Counted from the first letter of the stretch, positions 17,486-26,404 are shown. The stretch is DNA of 64,000 nucleotides from Clostridia bacterium (GCA_017430535.1 JAFRMR010000003.1:372001-436000), one strand, 5' to 3'. Notes: generated by a model not told the origin, from the sequence alone. Numbers and translations are program-made.

Positions 17486-18919
17486 TTACCTCTTGTAAAT
17501 TCTGATTAAATCTTTGAAAAACCGGATATCCGCATTCTGAAGCTGATCGCGGGTAACACGGTAGCTCCAGTTGCCCTCGGCAACACCGGGCTTGTTGATT
17601 CTGGTATCGGAGCCGTACATAAGGAAATCCTGCACCGGAATAACCGCAAGGCGGCTGACGGAAGCGAACACCGCCCTTATGAGCCAGGGGGAAGCTTTGC
17701 CCCAGTCGTCCCCGGTAAAGTTGCAGTATTCAAGCATACGCCTGCGCTCATAATCGCTGCATTCCCAGAGGTAGCCGAAGATTGTATTGTTATCGTGTGT
17801 GCCGGTATAGGCAACGGAATTGTGAATATAGTTATGGGGCTGGTGGATACTGTCACCATCCCCGAGAAAAGCGAACTGCAGGATACGCATACCCGGAAAG
17901 CCGCTCTCATCCACAAGGGCGCGGACTTCATCGGTGATATCACCCAGATCCTCGGCAATAATAAGCTTATCTTCATTGCCCTCTTTTATGGCTCTGACAA
18001 AATCCATGCCGGGACCTTTGAGCCATTTGCCGTTTTTGGCTGTCTTTTCTTTTGCGTCAACCGCCCAATAGGATTCAACGGCCCTGAAATGGTCAATCCT
18101 TACGCCGTCAAACATCTCAAGGGTGTGAGCCATCCGCTCCTTCCACCAGGCAAAGCCGGTTTTCTTAAGGGCGTCCCAGTTATAGAGAGGATTGCCCCAA
18201 AGCTGACCGTCTGCGGAAAAATAATCAGGCGGAACGCCGGCAACTTTATCGGGGTAGCCCTTTTCATTCACCATAAACAGGGACGGGTTTTCCCATACAT
18301 CGCAGCTGTCATCGCTGACATAGATGGGTATATCCCCTATTATGCTTACGCCTTTTGAGTTGGCATATTTTTTAATCTCTGCCCACTGGGTGAAGAATTC
18401 ATACTGGATGAACCTCCACATATTGAGAGTTTCTGTATCTTTTATTTCATTATCCTTCCACTGCTGCCAGGGTTTAAGACCGTTCTGAGCTCTGAGAGTC
18501 ATGAAACGGCAGAAGGATTCAATACGGGGATGAGTGAGCATAAACTTATCTATTTTACCGGTATCCTTAAAATTCAGGCAGGCCTTTCTGAGCAGGGACA
18601 GTCGCTCCTTTTCAAGGCGGTCAAACTCGCAGACCCAGGGGGATTCCTGCTTTGCGCCTTCAAGGTCCGCTTTGGTAAGAAGGCCCTCATCACAGAGAAG
18701 CTCAAGATCCACAAACCAGGGATTGCCGCCGAAAGCGGAAAAGGATTTGTAGGGAGAATTGAAAGAATCGGTAACAGTGAAAGGAAGCACCTGCCACACG
18801 GAAAAACCGATATCGCTTATGAAATCAATAAAGTCCTTTGCATTTCTGCCGAAAGAACCGATGGAATAATCCCCGTAAAGGGAGGAAATATGCATTAAAA
18901 TGCCGCTTTGTCTTTTCAT
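17486..18919 (-). CDS. malQ: 4-alpha-glucanotransferase (amylomaltase)
   Basis: A 477-residue GH77 amylomaltase that moves alpha-1,4-glucan segments between maltodextrins, in the cytoplasm. Family landmarks: S-G-I-L-M-H-I-S-S-L near the N-terminus, W-Q-V-L-P, S-A-F-A/F-G-G-N-P, D-G-V-R-I-D-H-F-R-A (nucleophile Asp), A-E-D-L-G (acid/base Glu) and T-G-T-H-D-N-N-T (third Asp). All three catalytic carboxylates are present. ATG 18919 is chosen over an in-frame GTG at 18928 because AGGTGA lies five bases before it. First gene of a five-gene minus-strand operon, divergent from the HAD gene. Confidence 0.96.
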   Translation of the reverse strand: MKRQSGILMHISSLYGDYSIGSFGRNAKDFIDFISDIGFSVWQVLPFTVTDSFNSPYKSFSAFGGNPWFVDLELLCDEGLLTKADLEGAKQESPWVCEFDRLEKERLSLLRKACLNFKDTGKIDKFMLTHPRIESFCRFMTLRAQNGLKPWQQWKDNEIKDTETLNMWRFIQYEFFTQWAEIKKYANSKGVSIIGDIPIYVSDDSCDVWENPSLFMVNEKGYPDKVAGVPPDYFSADGQLWGNPLYNWDALKKTGFAWWKERMAHTLEMFDGVRIDHFRAVESYWAVDAKEKTAKNGKWLKGPGMDFVRAIKEGNEDKLIIAEDLGDITDEVRALVDESGFPGMRILQFAFLGDGDSIHQPHNYIHNSVAYTGTHDNNTIFGYLWECSDYERRRMLEYCNFTGDDWGKASPWLIRAVFASVSRLAVIPVQDFLMYGSDTRINKPGVAEGNWSYRVTRDQLQNADIRFFKDLIRIYKR

Positions 18920-18972
18920 AAAAATCACCTGAATAATAATATCACATTAAAAATGAAAAGTATATAAAAATA

Positions 18973-19001
18973 TTGATTGCAGGGAAAAAATAATGTATAA
19001 T
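18973..19001 (+). promoter_or_regulatory. Sigma-A promoter of the HAD phosphatase gene
   Basis: TTGATT (18973-18978), 17-bp spacer, TATAAT (18996-19001), 29 bp before the start codon. Confidence 0.8.
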
Positions 19002-19030
19002 TTTTAAAAACCATTCCGTCGGGGGAAATA

Positions 19031-19666
19031 ATGAAGGAAATTAAATATAAATATATAATATGGGACTGGAACGGCACGCTGCTCAACGATGTGAACGCAA
19101 GCCTTGATGCGGTGAACGATATGCTTGAGGAAAGGCGTATGCCACCTATTGATATGGCAAGGTACAAAGAGATAATCGGCGTGCCAATAAGGAAATTTTA
19201 CGAAAGATGCTTTGACCTTGAAAAAGAGGATTACAACGAGATACTCAGTCAGTTCAACGAGGGGTATTTAAGGCACCTTACGGAATACGGGCTTACGGAC
19301 GGCGTAAACGAAATGCTGGAATATTTCAGAGAGAGAAACTGCCGCCAGATAATTGTTTCGTCATCCAATAACGGCATACTGAAAACCAACGTAAAAAAAT
19401 ACGGGATAGAGCAGTATTTTGACGCGGTGCTGGGCTCCGAAGGATACCTGGCGGAATCAAAAGTGGAAAGAGCCGTTGACTACATTAAAAGAAACGGAGA
19501 GGGAAAATCCCTTGTAATAGGAGACCTGGAGCATGATGCGGAAATGGCCCGGGCCATAGGCGCTGACTGCATTCTGATAACCTCAGGCCACGAAAAAAAA
19601 GAAAGACTGATTAAATCCGGCGCAAAGGTTATTGACAGAATAAGCGAAATAAAGATGTATGTATAA
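19031..19666 (+). CDS. HAD-superfamily hydrolase, phosphoglycolate-phosphatase-like
   Basis: A 211-residue HAD phosphatase. Motif I is D-W-N-G-T-L (residues 11-16) with the nucleophile Asp and a Trp in place of the usual Phe/Met. Motif II is I-V-S-S-S-N, motif III the Lys in E-S-K-V-E, and motif IV G-D-L-E-H-D, where the usual D-x3-D is present as D-L-E-H-D. A helical cap between motifs I and II matches subclass I (phosphoglycolate phosphatase/beta-phosphoglucomutase type). Substrate unknown. GGGGGAAA serves as ribosome site. Divergent from malQ; the rubrerythrin gene follows with its own promoter. Confidence 0.87.
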   Translation: MKEIKYKYIIWDWNGTLLNDVNASLDAVNDMLEERRMPPIDMARYKEIIGVPIRKFYERCFDLEKEDYNEILSQFNEGYLRHLTEYGLTDGVNEMLEYFRERNCRQIIVSSSNNGILKTNVKKYGIEQYFDAVLGSEGYLAESKVERAVDYIKRNGEGKSLVIGDLEHDAEMARAIGADCILITSGHEKKERLIKSGAKVIDRISEIKMYV

Positions 19667-19674
19667 CCCGGATA

Positions 19675-19702
19675 TTGACATTTGATTAAAATCGGGTATT
19701 AT
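19675..19702 (+). promoter_or_regulatory. Promoter of the reverse rubrerythrin gene
   Basis: Consensus TTGACA (19675-19680) followed 16 bp later by TATTAT (19697-19702); TTATAT at 19699-19704 is an alternative with an 18-bp spacer. Good GGAGG site follows before ATG 19732. Confidence 0.7.
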
Positions 19703-19731
19703 ATAAGTATAATAATTTGGAGGTAAAAACC

Positions 19732-20325
19732 ATGAAGAAAAAGTATGTTTGCCCCGTATGCGGATATGTTTACTACGGTGAAGAGCCCCCTGCAGAGTGC
19801 CCCGTATGCAAAGTTCCCGGCAGCAAGTTCAAAGAGGTTGCCGATGAAGAGCTCACCCTTGCCGCAGAGCACGATTACGGCGTTTACGCAAAAACCGTAA
19901 AGAATAATCCCGATATAAGCGAAGAGGATAAGAAATACATTTTTGAGCAGCTCAAAGCCAACTTTGAGGGCGAGTGCTCAGAGGTAGGCATGTACCTTTG
20001 CATGGCAAGAATCGCCCACAGAGAGGGCTACCCCGAAATAGGTCTTTACTGGGAAAAAGCCGCTTTTGAAGAGGCAGAGCATGCCGCAAAATTTGCGGAG
20101 CTTCTGGGCGAAGACCTTGAGCCCAATATGAAAGCCACCACAAAGGATAACCTCAAGTGGAGAGTTGACTGCGAATTCGGCGCAACCCAGGGCAAGTTTG
20201 ACCTTGCAAAATGCGCAAAGATGAACAACCTTGACGCCATTCACGATACAGTGCACGAAATGGCAAGGGACGAAGCCAGACACGGCAAGGCTCTCAAGGG
20301 TCTGCTTGACAGATACTTTGGCTGA
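19732..20325 (+). CDS. Reverse rubrerythrin (rubredoxin domain first; NADH-peroxidase type)
   Basis: A 197-residue non-haem iron protein. An N-terminal rubredoxin-like domain has C-P-V-C-G at 7-11 and C-P-V-C-K at 23-27. A ferritin-like four-helix domain follows with Glu/His iron ligands (G-E-C-S-E-V, E-E-A-E-H-A, D-E-A-R-H). Classical rubrerythrin has the rubredoxin domain at the C-terminus; the reversed order is typical of clostridial revRbr, which reduces hydrogen peroxide (and oxygen) in strict anaerobes. ATG 19732 is used, with GGAGG eight bases upstream; an in-frame TTG at 19717 sits in the ribosome site itself. Single gene with promoter and terminator. Confidence 0.92.
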   Translation: MKKKYVCPVCGYVYYGEEPPAECPVCKVPGSKFKEVADEELTLAAEHDYGVYAKTVKNNPDISEEDKKYIFEQLKANFEGECSEVGMYLCMARIAHREGYPEIGLYWEKAAFEEAEHAAKFAELLGEDLEPNMKATTKDNLKWRVDCEFGATQGKFDLAKCAKMNNLDAIHDTVHEMARDEARHGKALKGLLDRYFG

Positions 20326-20340
20326 TAAAGCTTAATAAAT

Positions 20341-20374
20341 AAAAAAAGGAACCGGGTACCGGTTCCTTTTTTTA
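20341..20374 (+). terminator. Terminator of the reverse rubrerythrin gene
   Basis: Stem GGAACCGG/CCGGTTCC flanked by A7 and T7, so it can act on both strands. Confidence 0.9.
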
Positions 20375-20379
20375 TACAA

Positions 20380-20406
20380 AAACAGGCGCGCGGAATACCG
20401 CGCGCC
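20380..20406 (-). terminator. Terminator of the small secreted protein gene
   Basis: 9-bp all-GC stem (GGCGCGCGG at 20385-20393 with 20398-20406), loop of four, then TGTTTTTG on the minus strand. Confidence 0.85.
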
Positions 20407-20423
20407 TTAAGTATTGACTGTTA

Positions 20424-20837
20424 TCAGAATGAAATACCGAGATCGGAAAGGTCAAGGTCCATAACATCAAGAACAACAAACACTATAACAAGAAGACCCT
20501 GAAGAAGCGCAAGGAGCGGATAAATAAGGATGAATCCGCCGGCTGCGGCGATATCTGTGAAAGCAAACTCCGCAAAAGTGGTTTTGCCGTCAAGGTCTTT
20601 GAAAAGGTCGGTAAATCCCTTTAAGAACTCGGGAACTTCCTTTTCGCCTTCTTCGGTTTCTTCGCCCTCTTTATTTTCTTCTTCTGTTTTTTTATCGTCT
20701 TCTTTTTTGGTATCGTCTTTCTTTTCTTCGGAGGCCTTAACCTCTTCGCCTGCTTTGGCATCTGCTGCATAGGCAACAGCGGTGAATACCGAGAATACCA
20801 TCAGTACAGCCAGTAAAACAGCGATAAGCTTTTTCAT
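20424..20837 (-). CDS. Small exported protein with Lys/Glu-rich linker and C-terminal membrane helix
   Basis: I do not recognise a family. The 137-residue product has a signal peptide (residues 1-25, ending V-A-Y-A-A), a 45-residue stretch made almost only of Lys, Glu, Asp and Thr, a short amphipathic segment (F-L-K-G-F-T-D-L-F-K-D-L), then about 30 hydrophobic residues (G-G-F-I-L-I-Y-P-L-L-A-L-L) and a short acidic tail. The mature form could be a charged tether held by a C-terminal membrane anchor. No sorting motif or Cys. Start: ATG 20837 with AGGAAG upstream; ATG 20843 is two codons earlier. It has its own promoter and terminator, so it is a free-standing unit. Confidence 0.75.
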   Translation of the reverse strand: MKKLIAVLLAVLMVFSVFTAVAYAADAKAGEEVKASEEKKDDTKKEDDKKTEEENKEGEETEEGEKEVPEFLKGFTDLFKDLDGKTTFAEFAFTDIAAAGGFILIYPLLALLQGLLVIVFVVLDVMDLDLSDLGISF

Positions 20838-20879
20838 AATCATTCTTCCTTTCTCTTATTAAAGGATCTTAACACAATA

Positions 20880-20908
20880 AGTATAACACAGTAAAATACA
20901 AGTTTCAA
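20880..20908 (-). promoter_or_regulatory. Promoter of the small secreted protein gene
   Basis: Minus-strand TTGAAA (20903-20908), 17-bp spacer, TATACT (20880-20885), between the ileS stop and this gene. Confidence 0.75.
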
Positions 20909-20921
20909 CTGTTTTTATTAT

Positions 20922-23900
20922 TTATTTGCTGTTCTTCTCAACGCCTACGGTTACAGCCTCGCCGTTAAGGTCAAGCTCTTTGCTGAATGAGCCGCCGGCG
21001 GTGTAATAAATATTATCCGCAAGCACATCGCGGCTGACTGAGGCCTTGTTAACTTCAAGAATCTGAGCAATCTTTTCATTGCCGGAAAGATAAACATTGA
21101 TGGTATCCATAACTTCAAATCCGGCCTTTTTACGCATATCCTGAATTTTGGAGGTAAGCTCCCTTACAAATCCCTCTTCAACAAGCTCGGGGGTAAGGTT
21201 GGTATCAAGAATAACGGTGATGCCGTTGTCGCTCTCAGCCATGAAACCCGCTTTCTGCACGGTTTCAATAAGCAGATCTTCAGCGGCAAGCTCAATATCG
21301 GTGCCGTCGGCATTTATGCGGATAACACCTTCTGTATCAAGCTGACGCTTTGCGGCTGTGCCGTCAAGAGACATAAGGGCATTGCGGATTGCTCCGATAA
21401 GCTTGCCGTACTTGGGACCGAGAGTTTTGAGCTGAGGCTTGAAAGCATAGGAAACATAGGAGGAAGAATCGTTTACAAACTCAACCTTCTTGATATTAAG
21501 CTCATCCTCAACTATCTCAAGGAACTCCTCGGGAAGCTCACGGGGAACGGCAACAAACATTTTGCCCAGAGGCTGTCTGTTTTTGATATTGGCGGTGTTT
21601 CTTGCGGCTCTGCCAAGAGCAACCACATTGAGCACCTCATCCATATATGCCTCAAGGTCTTTATCAATATAAGCGGGATTTGACACGGGATAATCGCAGA
21701 GGTGTATGCTCTCGGGGGCGGAGGGATTGACGGAGCGTACGATATTCTGATAAATATCCTCAGTCATAAATGGAATCATGGGAGCTGCAAGCTTGATTAC
21801 CGTTTCAAGAGCGGTATATAGGGTCATATAGGCATTGACCTTATCCTCATCGCTGTTCTGCTTCCAGAATCTTTCTCTGCCGCGGCGGACATACCAGTTG
21901 CTCAGCTCATCAACAAAATCCTGAAGGGCTCTTGCAGCCTCGGGAATAGCATAAGAGCCGAGGTTTGCATCAACGGTTTCAATAAGGGTATTGAGCCGTG
22001 ACATAAGCCATTTATCCATAATGGAAAGCTTTGAAAAATCAAGGGTGTGTTCGGTGGGGTTGAATTTATCAATCTCAGCATAAAGCACATAGAAAGCATA
22101 GGTGTTCCAAAGGGTACCCATAAACTTGCGCTGGCCCTCTACAACAGCCTTATCGTGGAACCTGTTGGGAAGCCAGGGAGCGGAGTTTGAATAGAAATAC
22201 CAGCGGATGGCATCGGCGCCCAGAGTTGCAAGGGCCTCAAAGGGATCAACTGCGTTGCCCTTGGATTTACTCATCTTCTGGCCGTTTTCATCCTGAACAA
22301 GGCCGAGAACTATTACATTCTCATAGGGGCTCTTATCAAAGAGCAGGGTGGATATTGCCATAAGGGAGTAGAACCAGCCTCTTGTCTGGTCAACTGCCTC
22401 TGAAATAAACTTTGCGGGGAACTGCTTCTCAAACAGCTCTTTATTCTCAAATGGATAGTGATGCTGCGCGAAGGGCATTGAGCCGGAATCATACCAGCAG
22501 TCAATTACCTCGGGCACGCGGTGCATCTGACCGCCGCACTTTTCGCACTTGATGGTAACGGCATCAATATAGGGGCGGTGGAGCTCGATATCATCGGGAC
22601 AGTTATCGCTCATCTCTTTAAGCTCAGCTACAGAACCTATAGCGTGCCTGTGGCCGCACTCGCACTCCCAGATATTGAGAGGAGTGCCCCAGTAACGGTT
22701 ACGGGAAATGCCCCAGTCCTGAATATTCTTGAGCCAGTCGCCGAATCTGCCGGTGCCGATGCTTTGGGGAATCCAGTTTACGGTTTCGTTGTTCCTTACA
22801 AGATTGTCGCGAACCTCGGTCATCTTGATAAACCAGGATTCTCTTGCGTAATAGATAAGAGGAGTATCGCAGCGCCAGCAATGGGGATATTCGTGCTCAA
22901 ATTTGGGGGCATCAAAGAGCTTGCCGTCTTTATCGAGATCAATGAGAATATCCTTATCGGCATCCTTGACAAATTTGCCGGCATAGGGGGTTTCTTCAGT
23001 CATATTGCCTTTGCCGTCAACAAACTGAACAAAGGGGAGATCGTACTTTCTGCCAACCTTGGCGTCGTCTTCACCGAAGGCGGGGGCAATATGAACTATA
23101 CCGGTACCGTCAGTCATGGTAACATAATCGTCAACGGTAATGAAATGGGCTTTTTTGCCCTGCTTTGCGGCGGAAACACCGGCGCACTCAAACAGGGGCT
23201 CATATTCTCTGCCTTCAAGATCTGTGCCTTTGTATTCTTCAATTATCTCATAGGCCTTTACGCCGTTTTCTTCATCTGCAAGCTTACCCAGCACGGAATC
23301 AAGGAGAGCCTTTGCCATATAGTAGGTATAGCCGTCTGCGGCTTTTACCCTGACATAGGTTTCTTCCGGATTTACGCAAAGGGCAAGGTTTGAAGGTAAA
23401 GTCCAGGGGGTTGTGGTCCAGGCGAGGAAATAAGCATCCTCCCCTTTTGCTTTAAAGCGGACCACGGCGGAACGCTCTTTTACAAGCTTGTAGCCCTGTG
23501 CAACCTCGTGGGATGAAAGAGGAGTGCCGCAGCGGGGGCAATAGGGAACGATTTTAAAGCCCTTGTAGAGCAGGCCTTTCTTCCATATCTCTTTAAGAGA
23601 CCACCATTCGGATTCTATATAGTCATTGTGATAGGTTACATAGGGGTTATCCATATCCGCCCAGAAGCCTACGGTGCCGGAGAAATCCTCCCACATACCT
23701 TTATACTTCCAGACGCTTTCCTTGCAGTATTTGATGAATGGCTCAAGGCCGTATTCCTCAATCTGCTCCTTGCCGTTGATGCCCAGCATTTTTTCAACCT
23801 CAAGCTCAACGGGCAGGCCGTGGGTATCCCAGCCCGCCTTACGGGGAACGAACTCCCCTTTCATAGTGTGGTATCTGGGAATCATATCCTTGATAACTCT

Positions 23901-24083
23901 TGTAAGAACATGGCCTATGTGGGGCTTGCCGTTGGCAGTGGGAGGGCCGTCATAGAAGGTATAAGTGGGGCAGCCTTCTCTGATTTTAAGGCTCTTTTCA
24001 AAAATGCCGTTCTTATTCCAGAAATCAAGGGTTTCTTTTTCTCTGGCAACAAAATCAAGGCTTGTGGAAACTTTTTTATACAT
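20922..24083 (-). CDS. ileS: Isoleucyl-tRNA synthetase, type 2 (eukaryote-like)
   Basis: A 1053-residue class I synthetase that charges tRNA-Ile. HIGH motif P-H-I-G-H (about 55-59) and KMSKS (Q-K-M-S-K-S). W-D-T-H-G-L-P-V-E-x-E-V-E-K after HIGH is characteristic of type 2 enzymes. The editing CP1 domain (T-T-T-P-W-T-L-P, D-G-T-G-I-V-H-I-A-P-A-F-G-E-D-D) is intact, and two internal C-x-x-C pairs are seen (C-P-R-C, C-E-K-C). The C-terminal four-Cys zinc knuckle of type 1 enzymes is absent. Type 2 IleRS tends to be insensitive to mupirocin (family knowledge). GGAGG precedes ATG 24083. There is no T-box in the 28-nt gap upstream; it is probably cotranscribed with the beta-propeller-like gene. Confidence 0.97.
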   Translation of the reverse strand: MYKKVSTSLDFVAREKETLDFWNKNGIFEKSLKIREGCPTYTFYDGPPTANGKPHIGHVLTRVIKDMIPRYHTMKGEFVPRKAGWDTHGLPVELEVEKMLGINGKEQIEEYGLEPFIKYCKESVWKYKGMWEDFSGTVGFWADMDNPYVTYHNDYIESEWWSLKEIWKKGLLYKGFKIVPYCPRCGTPLSSHEVAQGYKLVKERSAVVRFKAKGEDAYFLAWTTTPWTLPSNLALCVNPEETYVRVKAADGYTYYMAKALLDSVLGKLADEENGVKAYEIIEEYKGTDLEGREYEPLFECAGVSAAKQGKKAHFITVDDYVTMTDGTGIVHIAPAFGEDDAKVGRKYDLPFVQFVDGKGNMTEETPYAGKFVKDADKDILIDLDKDGKLFDAPKFEHEYPHCWRCDTPLIYYARESWFIKMTEVRDNLVRNNETVNWIPQSIGTGRFGDWLKNIQDWGISRNRYWGTPLNIWECECGHRHAIGSVAELKEMSDNCPDDIELHRPYIDAVTIKCEKCGGQMHRVPEVIDCWYDSGSMPFAQHHYPFENKELFEKQFPAKFISEAVDQTRGWFYSLMAISTLLFDKSPYENVIVLGLVQDENGQKMSKSKGNAVDPFEALATLGADAIRWYFYSNSAPWLPNRFHDKAVVEGQRKFMGTLWNTYAFYVLYAEIDKFNPTEHTLDFSKLSIMDKWLMSRLNTLIETVDANLGSYAIPEAARALQDFVDELSNWYVRRGRERFWKQNSDEDKVNAYMTLYTALETVIKLAAPMIPFMTEDIYQNIVRSVNPSAPESIHLCDYPVSNPAYIDKDLEAYMDEVLNVVALGRAARNTANIKNRQPLGKMFVAVPRELPEEFLEIVEDELNIKKVEFVNDSSSYVSYAFKPQLKTLGPKYGKLIGAIRNALMSLDGTAAKRQLDTEGVIRINADGTDIELAAEDLLIETVQKAGFMAESDNGITVILDTNLTPELVEEGFVRELTSKIQDMRKKAGFEVMDTINVYLSGNEKIAQILEVNKASVSRDVLADNIYYTAGGSFSKELDLNGEAVTVGVEKNSK

Positions 24084-24111
24084 AAACAGAATCCTCCGTT
24101 ACAAATATCTG

Positions 24112-24975
24112 TTATTTAAGCTCATATTCTCTGACAAATGCGTTTACAAAAAGAGGGCCCATATCAAGGGCAACTATTACGGGCTTACCGTCCTTTACAA
24201 ACACGGTCATCCCTTCGCCCTCGCTGCCCGCCGTAAGATTGCGGTCAATATATTTTTCGGTTTTCCCTGTTCCGATATCCAATGTGAATATAGCCTTGGT
24301 ATCATCGTTTGTTGCAAGGAAGAGCCTGCCGCCGTAAAACTCTGCGCCCTGAATCATACTGATTTCACCATCAAGGCGGATCTCTCCTGCCCGGCGCATA
24401 CCGTTATTTACATCGTAATAATATATTACACCGGGAGTCCGGTTATTCTCTGCGGCATAGAGGTAACCGCTTTCGGGGTCAACCGCAACCCAGGGAACAC
24501 CCTTTTTGATAAGGAGCTCCCCTGCGGAGTTTTTCTCATCAAGAGGATAATACTCTTCAAGCTCAAGAGTATCGGAATCAAACACACCGATTATAGGATG
24601 CTCAAAAACCTTGCTGTCTTCCATACCGGCGTATATTCTGCCGTTATAATAACTTATGCCGCCTATATGCTTTGTGCCGTATTTTTCCGTAAGCTCACCG
24701 GGGATGGCGGAATAGTTGGCGGCAATGATTGTTTTTTTATCATCTTTGGTTTTTATCAGGGTATTTTTTGAGGAAAAATAAAAGCTTTCTCCGTCTGCGG
24801 TAACGCCCTGGGAATAAAAATATGCTGAGGCTCCGGCGATATTGATATTTGATATATCGGTTCTTTCGCCTGCGGATATCAGATCAATGCCGTAAGTCAG
24901 GGCGGAAAAAGGGATGAACAGAACCGCCATAAAAACGGACAGGGCGTTGCTGAGCAAAGGAATAAGAGAAGACAT
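24112..24975 (-). CDS. Membrane-anchored beta-propeller-like protein
   Basis: A 287-residue protein with an N-terminal hydrophobic segment (residues 8-30) acting as signal or anchor. The rest is beta-strand rich with recurring blades: Y-Y-N-G-R-I-Y-A-G-M-E-D, S-G-Y-L-Y-A-A-E-N and F-Y-G-G-R-L-F-L-A-T-N-D, spaced about 60-70 residues, as in SMP-30/esterase-like propellers. No catalytic set could be assigned, so binding or sensing is as likely as hydrolysis. It is followed 28 nt later by ileS on the same strand, an odd pairing that may only reflect shared transcription. Own promoter at 25012-25040. Confidence 0.65.
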   Translation of the reverse strand: MSSLIPLLSNALSVFMAVLFIPFSALTYGIDLISAGERTDISNINIAGASAYFYSQGVTADGESFYFSSKNTLIKTKDDKKTIIAANYSAIPGELTEKYGTKHIGGISYYNGRIYAGMEDSKVFEHPIIGVFDSDTLELEEYYPLDEKNSAGELLIKKGVPWVAVDPESGYLYAAENNRTPGVIYYYDVNNGMRRAGEIRLDGEISMIQGAEFYGGRLFLATNDDTKAIFTLDIGTGKTEKYIDRNLTAGSEGEGMTVFVKDGKPVIVALDMGPLFVNAFVREYELK

Positions 24976-25011
24976 TATTTCACCTCTCTGCCCGAAAAAT
25001 TATCGCTGAAT

Positions 25012-25040
25012 ATTGTAACAGGATTTATTTATAAAATCAA
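25012..25040 (-). promoter_or_regulatory. Promoter of the beta-propeller-like gene and ileS
   Basis: Minus-strand TTGATT (25035-25040), 17-bp spacer, TACAAT (25012-25017). Confidence 0.75.
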
Positions 25041-25097
25041 GTATTTTTATATAAAGCAACACTTTTGAAGGAATCGGCGGCATTTTTGCGCTTTTCC

Positions 25098-25126
25098 TTG
25101 ACCGTAAAAGCAAATTGTTTTATAAT
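25098..25126 (+). promoter_or_regulatory. Promoter of the metallophosphoesterase gene
   Basis: TTGACC (25098-25103), 17-bp spacer, TATAAT (25121-25126), near-consensus. Confidence 0.88.
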
Positions 25127-25161
25127 TTCCGCATAAAACAACTGAGAGAGGACGGGATTAA

Positions 25162-26349
25162 ATGAAAAAAGCAATTTCGATTATGCTTGCCGTGCTGTTT
25201 ACGGTGCTGCTGAGCGCAGAAGCTTTTTCCGAACAGACAGACAGTACACTTGCCTTCAAAGACGGGAAGTTCAGGATTCTTGTGCTTTCCGATACGCAGG
25301 ATGACCATCACCCCGCCCCGGATATGCTTAACCTTGTTGAGCAGGCAATAAAAGAAACCTCGCCGGATTTAATCGTATTCACCGGCGACCTTGTTGAGGA
25401 CAGCCGCACAGGTGATTTAGGCAAGGATGACGAGCCGTTCAGAGAGGGTGTGCTGGTTGACGGGGACCACGAAAAATCACTTGAAAACACAAAAGCGGCC
25501 GCAAAGGCGGTGCTGGATATTTTTGAAAAATCCGGAGTGCCCTTTGCCATAGTTCAGGGAAATAACGATTATAAAGTGACCGTAACAAATGAGGAATGGC
25601 TGGCAATATACGGCGAATACTCCAATTCACTTGCATTTGATGAGAGTGATGACGCCGAGGGCAGAATCGATTACCACCTTGAAATAAAGGGCAGCGACGG
25701 CAGCCCGAAATTCAACCTGTGGATAATGGATACGGGTAAGTACGGCATAAATGATGACCAGATTGAATGGTATAAGAAAAAATCGGCAGAGCTCACAGAA
25801 AACAACTCCGGCGCAGTTATCCCCGCCATAGAGTTCCAGCATATTCAGCCGGCTGATGTAGGCAATCTTTTTGTTGAATGCTCTCCCTTTGATGAGGGCG
25901 CCAGGGCAAAGGGCCTCAAGTTTTACCGCCTTAACCCCGAAACAGCGGCAGGCTACAATTTCTTTGCCTATGCTCCCTGTGAACCGACTCCTCTTTTCAG
26001 AGCGTGGAAAGAGCAGGGAGATGTTATAGGCTCATACTTCGGCCACCAGCATATTGAGGGCTTTACGGGAACATATGACGGAATTGAAATGGGATTCAAT
26101 TACGGCGCAGAGATGGCAAAACCGGGACCCTACGGCTACCGCCTGATTACTCTGAATGAAGACAATATAACAAATTATGAAAACGAAATGTTTACATACG
26201 AAGGCAGTGTAAATACCGGCAATGCGCACTTTAAAAAGCAGATTGACACGCCTTATGAAGATGCCGGCTCGCTTAAATACATCACAGGCATAGGCAACTT
26301 TGCATGGAGCATGATAACCGTGATAATTGATTTCTTCGTTTCGATGTAA
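25162..26349 (+). CDS. Secreted calcineurin-like metallophosphoesterase
   Basis: A 395-residue exported phosphoesterase. Signal peptide residues 1-23. The calcineurin-like motifs are in order: S-D-T-Q at 43-46 (Gln in place of the usual His of D-x-H), T-G-D-L-V near 74-78, G-N-N-D at 133-136 (Asn for the usual His of G-N-H-D), a single His in E-F-Q-H-I-Q, and F-G-H-Q-H. A D-x-Q first motif is seen in one branch of this fold, so the enzyme may still be active with altered metal ligation. The C-terminus ends in a hydrophobic helix (S-M-I-T-V-I-I-D-F-F-V-S-M) that could hold it to the membrane. Substrate unknown. Confidence 0.85.
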   Translation: MKKAISIMLAVLFTVLLSAEAFSEQTDSTLAFKDGKFRILVLSDTQDDHHPAPDMLNLVEQAIKETSPDLIVFTGDLVEDSRTGDLGKDDEPFREGVLVDGDHEKSLENTKAAAKAVLDIFEKSGVPFAIVQGNNDYKVTVTNEEWLAIYGEYSNSLAFDESDDAEGRIDYHLEIKGSDGSPKFNLWIMDTGKYGINDDQIEWYKKKSAELTENNSGAVIPAIEFQHIQPADVGNLFVECSPFDEGARAKGLKFYRLNPETAAGYNFFAYAPCEPTPLFRAWKEQGDVIGSYFGHQHIEGFTGTYDGIEMGFNYGAEMAKPGPYGYRLITLNEDNITNYENEMFTYEGSVNTGNAHFKKQIDTPYEDAGSLKYITGIGNFAWSMITVIIDFFVSM

Positions 26350-26375
26350 TTTCAGTTTTTTTGAATATTAAATAA

Positions 26376-26404
26376 TTGACAATCCACCTTTATTATACTA
26401 AAAT
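26376..26404 (+). promoter_or_regulatory. Promoter of the first phosphosugar mutase gene, overlapping a 12-bp inverted repeat
   Basis: Consensus TTGACA (26376-26381), 17-bp spacer, TAAAAT (26399-26404). The left arm of the adjoining inverted repeat occupies the spacer and the -10 lies in its loop. Confidence 0.85.

Noticed and set aside
22521-23393. 290-codon plus-strand open frame opposite ileS
   Set aside because: It runs antisense to a fully conserved synthetase, has no ribosome site and no protein features; a codon-bias shadow.
24084-24111. T-box upstream of ileS
   Set aside because: Only 28 nt are available and there is no T-box core; another gene ends right there.
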